Of a DNA stretch of 64,000 nucleotides, positions 55,985 through 64,000 are shown piece after piece. The stretch covers positions 25,730,001 through 25,794,000 of the forward strand of contig OZ020484.1 in NCBI GenBank assembly GCA_963971405.1, written 5' to 3'. The stretch's first letter is position 1. Every line of letters begins with the position of its first letter. The notes below the pieces were generated by a model. It was not told where the DNA came from, did no database searches, and was given only the letters and a program-made list of their open reading frames with translations. The stretch is from Psococerastis gibbosa (taxonomy: Eukaryota > Arthropoda > Insecta > Psocodea > Psocidae). The position numbers and the translations under genes are program-made.

Positions 55985-56625
55985 ACCAAATAGTATTTTG
56001 GGAAAGCAACCTGTCCGGTCTCGTTACTCAATTTAACACCTAAAATATCCCTCTGAAGGTAGAAATCATCGATAGAAAGGAAACCATCGACAGTTTTTTT
56101 TTTCGCAAAAAAAATGATTTTTTAATCATTTGCCATGAAAATTTAGTTATTTTTATTTTCTTACCCCCTGAAGTAAACTATCAAGGGGCAAGCGACCCCC
56201 CGCATTTTGTTAAAATTAATGGCGACTACAATATATGTGAATTAAAAAGAAATCGTTGGAGCCGTTTTTGAGAAATAATTGTTGTAGACGTTTTTTCGGA
56301 GTTTTTTGGGAATAAAACCCCCCCAAATTGAATTAGCCCAAAATAAAAGAAATTGCCTCGAGGTATGATTTTTGTGAGCCTACATGCAAAGTTTCATCAA
56401 AATCGACTGATTGGTTTGCCCGGAAATCGATGAACAGACAGACAGACAGAGCGACAGACAGACAGAGCGACAGACAGACAGACAGACAGAGCTACAGACA
56501 GACATTTCGTAAAAACCACTTTTTTGGGTTCCTGGGACCTCAAAACGTGTAAATCCGTTGAAATCTCGGAATCGAAAATTTCGACCATCACAAAGCTTTC
56601 CTTATACTACGTATAAATTGGAAAG
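55985..56625 (+). repeat. dispersed repeat R-CAGA, copy 4 (longest)
   Basis: Starts at TATTTTGGGAAAGCAACCTG and runs through CATCGATAGAAAGG, AGTAAACTATCAAGGGG and GACTACAATATA. It continues through AAATTGAATTAGCCC, GTGAGCCTACATGC, the CAGACAGA block and ACCTCAAAACGTGTAAATCC to CACAAAGCTTTCC and ACGTATAAA. Copy 5 has the same order end to end, so together they define the family. Noncoding. Confidence 0.78.
56433..56505. repeat. (CAGA)n microsatellite
   Basis: About 70 bp of CAGA units interrupted by GAGCGA and GAGCTA. It gives rise to Cys/Leu/Ser/Val repeats on the minus strand, which are not a gene. Confidence 0.9.
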
Positions 56626-56841
56626 CAATAAATATTATTGTACTTAATGTGTAATACTAGTAGTTTCAAATCACTAATATACAAAGTAACAAATGAGAAC
56701 CCTCTTTTTGAATTTTTTTTGAAGCATTGAAGGCAAATTTAAATTGTTTCAGAAATTCCCCTTCCATTGATAATTTTAATTTATTAATAACTAAATGTTT
56801 TCGCGTACAACCTGGAAGTATTCTACAGGTTGAGAACCCTG

Positions 56842-59639
56842 CTCTAAGCAGTTAACACGTTAGGTAGGCATCCTAGTAATTTCCCGACGCATTAAATTCA
56901 GATAGAAGAGACCGCATTGATAACAGAAATTACCCGCTCTATAAAACAACTCTTAGCCAAGAAGTAGTAAATAGAAACAACCAGTACCATCGCTGAACTG
57001 CGTCGGTCAGAGCATTTTATGCAGAAAACTATAACTTACGTACAGTACAATAACGGGGAACAGTTTCTAAGCTGTTAAAACAGAAAATATGTATATCGAC
57101 GTTGCTAATATCGAATCTAACAAACGATACTAATTTTATTGGCATTTTACAGTAATTATGAACAATTCAACCGTAAGCTATGCATTTCTTTAAATTTATT
57201 TACTGGAGAAGACTTATTTTTGAAATAATTTTAGTTTGACATTCTAATGTTATAAAGTTTTAACTAAATCTTTGTCATTAGAAGTAATTTTTTTTACTAT
57301 AATTTGGTTTAAGAGACCAATACTTGATTTTCAGCCATCTAATGATTATTACATCTAATGAATATTACATGTTGCTGATGCTTCATGCAGAAATTGCGAA
57401 AAATAGCAACCCCCTTGCTTTCAGCTGAAACCAAATTGTGACAGTTGACAGTTACATTCCTAATAGAAGTTCAAAAGAACGACTACAGCATATTATCCAG
57501 GAGGGTGTCACTGTGCTACGATAGACCCCAGGGACAACTTATATGTACAAAAAAACATCCCCGATACGTAAAATCCACCCACTTAATCCATGTTATTTTC
57601 AATCAGTCTAACAAATCTCACAATCGATGCCTCGTACACACAAAGCAAACAACGTACCCTTACATTAAACGAAACAAAAACTCAGAAACAAAAACGTAAA
57701 CTATGAGAATTATGGCGTTCTACCCCGTGTACTACCTGCCACGTTCAAACCCTTAAATCTTCTTTTTTAGTTCGAACCACATTAAAATATACTACGGAGG
57801 TGTGGAACTCGTTGACAGGTCCAGGTTGGGAGGCTGAATACCTGTTTGGGTACCGATTTAGACAGCCAAACTGGGATTTATCTCTGGCGTGGACGGCTTG
57901 GATGCCTCAACTATGTTTTGTAGGTAATCACTGAAATTAAAGGCTGAATGTTACAAGTATGGCGGTATCGTCTCGGGTTTTGAATATTCATCCGTATCTT
58001 GTCTCTCATTTCATTCAACGCGCAATCCAATTATTCTCTCTTTAAGGCTGTTGTTGGTATTCCTAGTTTTTGGTGAGCATCTTCCCACACACTATATAGC
58101 TACTCACAGTACTATTATAACAGGGCCGTCATTTAGGATCCTTACAGGGCCGTACTTAAGACGGAGTCAAGTTTGCAATAAAACCACTATAGCTCAAAAT
58201 GCAGTCACAAATCAATGTTTTTCATGAAATTATATTAATTCTCCGATTAAAATATTCCACTCTGAACCCAGCACATTTGTGTATTAAGAAATATCTTCCG
58301 TATGAATTAATGCGAAAATAGAAACATGGATTATTACATAAGATTTACATGCAAAAATTCAATAATACGATTCATTGCTCTCAGGAAATATTTTAAATCA
58401 TACTAATGTGCAATTGAAATATTCTAATAATAATAACTCTGCCGTTCGGTTAACAGAAAATAGGAAATCTCAGCATAAGCAGAATAAATAAATACTTAAT
58501 ATAATTTATTTAATAGGAAATAATTTTTGTTTTGTTTTCCTACGTTGTTACCACATGACATGGGTGCACATATTTAACAAAAAAGTATTATAAATAATAA
58601 TATTATCATACAACAGTAATATAATTTAACATAAATTTTCTGTTAAAGTATACAATCAAGTAATCAACAAGTATGCAACAAGAAAGTATAAAGTAAAATC
58701 GTCAAAATCAGGTAGTTCTGTCATTGTCATTGAATGATCCGATTTGTACAATCAGGCTAAAAGCCTAATTTCATAAATGTTAGAACTGTATAACTGAGTG
58801 ACTGGCACCTGAGCTTGGTTAAGCCACGCTTAGGTCTCTTACAACGTGCCAATGGTTATAAGTATGTCTCAGCTCGACCATAACCACTTGTACCGGTGTG
58901 GGTTGATGTCAAGGACGGGTGTCAGTTTGCCATCGCCCAAAACTCATCCTGATGCAAAGGGAATAATGTCCGAAAACAGTTATGATACTTATAGAGGTCC
59001 GGAAGCCAGTCATAAACAAGAACACTTGTAGCCATCTAGTGGAATTCAAGCTAAACCAAAATGTCACTCCTATATATATTGCTGCGCCAGGTTCCTCCCA
59101 TAAAAAATTAGTATCTAACGGACTAATCGACGATTTAGCGGACGTTCCTCGACGCGGCCAAAGTAGTAAGTACTATAAATCCACAAGAAAAATTCAAGGA
59201 TAAAAAAAAATTGAAATCCAATTTCACACACCAAATAACCACAAAAAATAAATCACATTACAGCAAGTCAAATATTATGAGTGATCGCCCCCGCCAACAA
59301 ACAATTCATATAGTGTGTAACAACTTTAATGAAATCAGACTAATAACCTGTTGTATTGTTCCTAACCCACGGTCCCATAATTATCCCAATAGGGGTGAAA
59401 TTACGTTCATGTACGTGGGAGCGAGTTTGGGGGGTTTATGTACCTATAAAAGGGCCCAGTGTGGGCGTACAGGTTTACCCCAGAGCTAAAGGTGTACACG
59501 ACAACGGGGCAGTTTACTCTCCGTCATAATTACGCTTAGATTTGAAGATTAGTTTTTGTTTGGAGCTGGAACTGGAGTCAGAGAGTAATTATTTAGTTTA
59601 CAGTTTCCTGCGAACATTATTGGAAGCTGGTGAAAACTA
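56842..59639. other. long stretch with no supported gene
   Basis: CAGGGCCGTCATTTAGG and CAGGGCCGTACTTAAG, close together at about 58122-58160, look like two hAT-type termini. No complementary ends were found. Unrecognised frames lie at 57445-57699, 58846-59203 and 59211-59489. Confidence 0.35.
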
Positions 59640-59863
59640 GAGGGCAGCAGTTACGAGGCAATCGGACACACCACTAGACGTTTTTTGTGCAAAGTAAATT
59701 TTCTCAAAAAGGGCTACAAATGAGTATTAGAAGATGTAGAACAGATTCTCCTCTGCATTTTAATACAAACCATATAGTCAGCACTAACACAATGTGGCCC
59801 CAGAATTAAAAAATATTTTTGGCATGATCGAATGTCCCATCTCTCTTATCTAGAACTCTAGAG
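59640..59863 (+). repeat. dispersed repeat, right end of the GGGACATTCGC family
   Basis: CGAATGTCCCATCTCTCTTA and AGAACTCTAG at 59829-59861 match the right end of the foldback at 31158-31308. AGATTCTCCTCTGCATTTTA near 59745 resembles 15660-15690. The Harbinger MITE #6 lies immediately after. Confidence 0.5.
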
Positions 59864-59866
59864 TAA

Positions 59867-60242
59867 GGCGCCCATTCCACCAACCGGCTAGGGCTATTTA
59901 CAAAAACAGTGACGTGGTAACAGACATTCAAGACTTAGGCGGGGTTTCCACCAACCTCGCATTGCAGAATTGACGGAAATGTTTATTTTCTTCTATGCCA
60001 TAGTTAAAATTGATCAATGATCATACAGTAAAATCACAAACAAACAAACTAAAATTAAAAAATGGCGTCATGGCATATGTTAAGTACAAACATTTTAATA
60101 GATTTCTAAAAATTAAAAATTCCGTCAATGTCATTTGAAATCTGCAATGCGAGGTCGGTGGAAACACCACCTAAGTCTTGAATGTCTGCTACCACGTCAC
60201 CGTTTTTGTAAATAGCCCTAGCCGGTTGGTGGAATGGGCGCC
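59867..60242. mobile_element. Harbinger-type palindromic MITE #6 (subfamily A, 376 bp)
   Basis: Perfect TAA target duplications lie at 59864-59866 and 60243-60245. The ends are GGCGCCCATTCCACCAACCG and its complement. The arms contain GTGACGTGGTAACAGACATT on the left and the GTCTGCTACCACGTCAC complement on the right. The central AAAAAATGGCGTCATGG is shared with #4 and #8. Confidence 0.9.
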
Positions 60243-60245
60243 TAA

Positions 60246-60759
60246 GTCAAGCTTCACACCAGCAACTATTTAAGATACGAACTGATACGATAGAGACCCC
60301 TGAAATCAGTAGAATGATAGTTTCGATTGATAGGTGACATGTTAGGTAGATATCTGACGTTTATAGTGTGCTTTATGTACTGGTCCCTTTGAAAACACAT
60401 ATTGGTGAGAGAATATTGTTCAAGTAACGATTTTTCAGCTATTAAACTGGCAGATTCCACACTGTATCAAATCATTCACGGGGTTTAAGGTCGGTTTAGA
60501 TGAGATTACGATAAACGTTCGACGTTCTTACTTTATGGCATGTGTGGTCTCTTACGGCAAAATAAACAAATAAATTGTTTAACGGTATTGGAACAACATT
60601 TCGCTAGGGTTAAATTTCGGTTGTTTTACCTTATTCCAAAGCATTGGATTGATCGAAGAGACAATTGCAAGGTCTACAATAGGCAGACTTGCAATAATAT
60701 ACACTAATTATGGCATGGTAACTTATGCAATGTATTGGGGCATGGATAATCAATAAATT
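60246..60759. other. no recognised feature
   Basis: No gene or repeat supported. Confidence 0.4.
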
Positions 60760-61310
60760 ATTTAAAAAATATTTTGGGAAAGCAACCTGTTCGGTTTTGT
60801 TACTCTACTTAGCACCTTAAAACAAACCTGAAGTTATTACAGTATATAGCATCGATAGAAAGGCTCCAAAGAAAAATGATTTTTTTAGTAATTTTTCATG
60901 AAAATGGAATCATTGGTTGTTTTCTGCCTCAGAACTAAACAGTCAAGGGGAAAGCCACCTTGTGGGTTGTGTTCACATTGATAACGACTACAATATACAT
61001 AAGTGAATTAAAAAAGAATAGCTAAAGCAATTTTAGAGAAATAATTTCTATAAGCGTTTTTTGTCGTTTTAGGGGGAAAGCCCTAAGTTATCTCGTGATA
61101 TAATTTTTGTGAACCTGCCTGCCAAATTTCAGCAAAATCCACCGAGTAGTATGCCGACAAATCAACGAATAGACAAACAGACCGACAGACATTTCATTTA
61201 AACCACTTTTTTTGTTTCTGGTACCTCAAATCCGTCGAAATCTGGAAATCGAAAATTTCGACCGTCGCAAAGCTTTTCTGATACTAACGTATAAACAGGA
61301 AAATAAGAAA
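60760..61310 (+). repeat. dispersed repeat R-CAGA, copy 5
   Basis: Starts at TATTTTGGGAAAGCAACCTG like copy 4 and ends at ACGTATAAACAGG. It contains AGTCAAGGGGAAAGCCACCT, GTTCACATTGATAACGACTA, GTGAACCTGCCTGCCAAATT, a short ACAGACCGACAGAC block and AATCGAAAATTTCGACCGTC. Confidence 0.78.
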
Positions 61311-61462
61311 AGGCTTGCAAAGCTCCCATTTATTCATTTATCGCTGGAAAAGTTGAAAATCTAGACGAGTTTAGCCCAAAAGTGACTCTACTAAATCAAG
61401 GTCATAAATCTCTACCAACTGGGCCACGCCGGTTCCCAAAATTTTTAGGTTTGCCTCTCAGG

Positions 61463-61953
61463 CAGCGGCGTATTTACAGATGGGCCAGACGGGCCGTGGC
61501 CCACAGCGGCAGATTTTAAAAGGTTCCAATAAGGCGGCTATTCCACCGACGTGGATTTTGAATGTGAATGTGTCATGACGTGGTAGCAGACACCATTAAT
61601 AAGTCTCTGCCATATTATAACTTAATGTATAATAGATCAGTTAAGTATCTACATAATAGTCTCCTTAAAATATGGCAGAGACTTATTAATGATGTCTGCT
61701 ACCACGTTATGACACATTCACATTCAAAATCCACGTCGATGGAATAGCCGCCTAAGCATAGTTTTCACTCCATAGTCCATAAGTGCTTGAACTGACTAGA
61801 TGCATCCTTCTGAGAAGGCTTCGGAAGTTCACAGTTTTTCATTAAGCGAAACCAAACATGGGGTCCTGCCTCTTAAACCCCCCCCCCCCCTACCTTGGTA
61901 CTGGGTAGAGTTACAAATTGCCCATAGGCGACAAATTGGTAAGTCCGTCTCTG
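61463..61953. mobile_element. hAT element, 491 bp, split by a nested Harbinger MITE
   Basis: CTCTCAGG at 61455-61462 is repeated exactly at 61954-61961. The left end CAGCGGCGTATTTAC and the right end GTAAGTCCGTCTCTG are imperfect inverted repeats of the CAG(N)G(N)CG type. Without the nested MITE the element is about 270 bp. A C-run lies near 61885. Noncoding. Confidence 0.8.
61533..61752. mobile_element. Harbinger-type palindromic MITE #7 (subfamily B, 220 bp), nested
   Basis: Perfect TAA target duplications lie at 61530-61532 and 61753-61755. The ends are GGCGGCTATTCCACCGACGT and its complement. It contains TGACGTGGTAGCAGACACCA and the complement TGTCTGCTACCACGT. The centre has TTTTAAGGAGACTATTATGT only in one orientation, so the loop is less symmetric than in #3 and #5. 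It lies inside the hAT element at 61463-61953. Confidence 0.88.
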
Positions 61954-61961
61954 CTCTCAGG

Positions 61962-62126
61962 TAAGGTAAGGAGTACTAGACGGCACCGCCATGTACCAAT
62001 GCATAACGGTACCGTGCATGATTCCTGAATCATTATCAAGACTTTTAAAGACAACGCCAATTATTAGTTAAGTTAAGATAAATTTATCTTATACATTAGC
62101 TTTAGTGCAGACAGAAATGACCTTGC
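61962..62126. other. no recognised feature
   Basis: A segment near 61977-62017 (ACTAGACGGCAC, CCAATGCATAACGGTACCGT) resembles sequence flanking the foldback at 31158-31308, so a further dispersed repeat may be present. Confidence 0.35.
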
Positions 62127-62129
62127 TTA

Positions 62130-62513
62130 GGTGCCCATTCCATTGACCGGCTAGGGCTATTTCCAACAACGGTGACGTGGTAGCAGACATTCAAGACTTA
62201 GGTAGCGTTTCCACCGACCTCGCATAGCAGAATTGACGGAAATGTTTATTTTCCTCTATGCCATAGTTAAAATTGATCAATGATCATACAGTAAAATCAC
62301 AAACAAATAAACTAATATTAAAAAATGGCGTCATGGGATATGTTAAGTACAAACATTTTAATAGATTTCTATAAAAAGAAAAATTCTAATTTCCGTCAAT
62401 GTCATTTGCATTCTGCAATGCGAGGTCGTTGGAAACGCTACATAAGTCTTGAATGTCTGCTACCACGTCACCGTTGTTGGAAATAGCCCTAGCCGGTCAA
62501 TGGAATGGGCGCC
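62130..62513. mobile_element. Harbinger-type palindromic MITE #8 (subfamily A, 384 bp)
   Basis: Perfect TTA target duplications lie at 62127-62129 and 62514-62516. The ends are GGTGCCCATTCCATTGACCG and its complement ending GGCGCC. It is nearly identical to #4 across the whole length, including the unpaired centre AAAAAATGGCGTCATGGGAT. The left end carries the same GGTGCC variant as #4 and #1, while the right end is GGCGCC. Confidence 0.9.
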
Positions 62514-62516
62514 TTA

Positions 62517-64000
62517 GTTCACAATTGTCGTTAAAAATCCCGTGGTAAGATGCCCAGGAAAACCAATCTCGACAAATATGAAGCACGATAATATCATAAC
62601 TTATAAACTTAATAGGCCTAGCAGTTTTTAATAATTGCAATAGACATATTACTCGTCTTTTTGTTGCTGTTTAATAGCAAAACTATAGCAGGCTGAAGAC
62701 ATAAATATTATTATAAGGCAAGCACATTTTCATCCTTTTATGACAGCATGAATGGCAGTATAAAAGTTAATGGACTGTTTGCAATGTCAAATAAGAAATG
62801 GGTTCATCGCACCTAAAATGCAACTTACTTTTCATTTTTACGATCCACCTATATTCATAGCATTGCTAAGGAAAGCAAACCGGAATGTGGAAAATGCGTT
62901 TAATAGTGTTTTATTGTTTTCACGCGGCGGACGATCCACCTTCCACAATACGCATTAATTAGTTAGAAATGGATTAAACCGTCCGTGAATAAACCTTAAT
63001 TGTAAAGAATAACGTAACTGCCGTAGGTAAACTCAAGATGGAACAGCTGACTTATATAAAAACTGTTCAAATCGTAAATAATTTACTGATTCGGCTCTGA
63101 ATACCGAACAAAACAACATACACAAAATACGCTACGGAGCCTTGTAAAACACAAATAGGGTGCCAACTCTAACTCATACAATGCAATAAAATCTGGATAA
63201 TGCATTCGATACAGATCCAGTACAATACAATATTGTTAAAGCATGTGCAATTTTTTATTCCAAGTCAAACACGTCAAGACTCGTGGAATGCAAATCCGCT
63301 TTTATTACAACGTCAACTGTCTTTATATTTCCAATTAGGCAACCCTGATAACATCTGCGAAACAAAAATGTCTTGTAGGCCAAAACACGAATGATAGCTA
63401 AACACAGGGTGGGACAATCTCTATCAGTACATTCTCACATCGTCAGGACCATTGTTCTTTGCAACTTAATTTTTTCGGCGTCAATGCAAAACTATTGTAT
63501 GTGTTAATATGATTGAATAATAAGGTATAATTAACTATTAATGGCGAGTAAATTAGGTGTGATAATTGCATGTGCACTCCCGGTTAAACATCAAGATTAG
63601 CGGGCAGTGCTCCTTATGTGGACATGGCCACTGCATTATTTGCACGCTCCGCTGCCCTCCCAATTCAATTCGAGGCCGCCCCCTCAACTCACATCCCCCA
63701 GACAAACCCCCCTTTGGATGCCAGTGAGGCGAACGATGTACTATTATTGTTAATGCGCCCTCCATTAAGGCATGCATGCATACATGAGATCGAAGGCATT
63801 TCGTGTAAAACAATGGATTAAGAACAACGTGGTATTACGATAGAGATAGAAAGAAAGAAATTTATATTACAAATTAAAGTATTATAACATAAAGGACCGG
63901 TATTACCTCTTTCTGTTAATTAATGAAATAAATTTTAATAATAATATTTTAATATAAGACAGGAAGATATCAAAATTTGATTTTTATTTGAGTTTCATTG
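62517..64000. other. no supported gene
   Basis: A G/C-richer patch near 63600-63820 holds overlapping frames on both strands (67 and 86 codons) with no recognised domain. The rest is AT-rich. Confidence 0.35.

Larger units (their letters stand above)
55167..56841. mobile_element. old hAT (Charlie-like) nonautonomous element with nested repeats
   Basis: The left end CAGTGGCTCTCACCTTTTTT and the right end ACAGGTTGAGAACCCTG (canonical CAGNGGTTCTCAACCTTTTT) are the classic termini of Charlie-type hAT elements. TTTTCGCGTACAACCTGG just inside the right end is also typical of that group. The flanking 8-mers GTCTATGG and CTCTAAGC match at 5 of 8 positions, as expected for an old insertion. The interior contains a copy of the TACGTACGGATAG repeat, another hAT-like terminus (CAGTGACGTCAGCTGG, minus strand, near 55856) and R-CAGA copy 4. 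No transposase frame was found. Confidence 0.6.

Noticed and set aside
56397..56591. Minus-strand protein with CLSVALSVC repeats
   Set aside because: It is simply the (CAGA)n microsatellite read as codons. The same artefact occurs at 3517-3796.
15237..62513. CRISPR-like array made of the repeated palindromes
   Set aside because: The units are 143-384 bp, irregularly spaced over 47 kb, flanked by target duplications, and lie in eukaryotic DNA.
63553..63821. Gene near the right edge
   Set aside because: Two frames on opposite strands cover the same G/C-rich patch, and neither has a recognisable product.

Overview
This is AT-rich eukaryotic DNA, most likely from an arthropod with a large, repeat-laden genome, and I would guess an insect. 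It has no bacterial gene layout, no operons and no tightly packed open frames. Almost everything recognisable is a transposable element or a decayed piece of one: insect-style non-LTR retrotransposon (LINE) reverse-transcriptase ends, a mariner transposase remnant, tRNA-derived SINEs, hAT-type elements with 8-bp target duplications, and PIF/Harbinger-type palindromic MITEs. I cannot name the species. No intact host gene is recognised, so the window is probably intergenic or deep intronic.

Layout. From 0 to 5.5 kb there are dispersed repeats, a 456-bp foldback element carrying an internal 64-bp tandem duplication, and a tiny LINE 3' end with a 13-bp target-site duplication. From 6.09 to 8.15 kb lies the largest coding unit, a 5'-truncated LINE with a continuous reverse-transcriptase frame of about 610 codons, a 3' UTR and a (TTA)n tail. 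From 8 to 24 kb there are LINE fragments, foldbacks, two tRNA-like SINE heads, the first Harbinger MITE and a 75-bp hAT micro-element. From 24 to 34 kb there is a second Harbinger MITE, two hAT MITEs, four LINE 3' ends, and a frame at 32,984-33,367 that resembles a decayed PEHE domain (MSL1/KANSL1 type). From 34 to 42 kb almost nothing is recognised. From 42 to 52.4 kb there are Harbinger MITEs, hAT MITEs, a mariner pseudogene, a 900-bp inverted-repeat element that has collected a LINE and a SINE, and a full SINE with an 18-bp target duplication. From 52.4 to 64 kb there is an old hAT element of about 1.7 kb, a 35-bp palindromic micro-insertion, and a cluster of three Harbinger MITEs, one of them nested inside a hAT element.

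The most distinctive system is a family of eight near-perfect palindromic MITEs of 143-384 bp. They share the terminus GGCGCCCATTCCAC or a close variant and 3-bp A/T target duplications, and most also share an internal GTGGTAGCAGAC motif. They fall into three subfamilies that share ends but differ in the arm core. Each could fold into a long hairpin if transcribed. Repeat-rich stretches between elements contain no supported genes and are listed as such.
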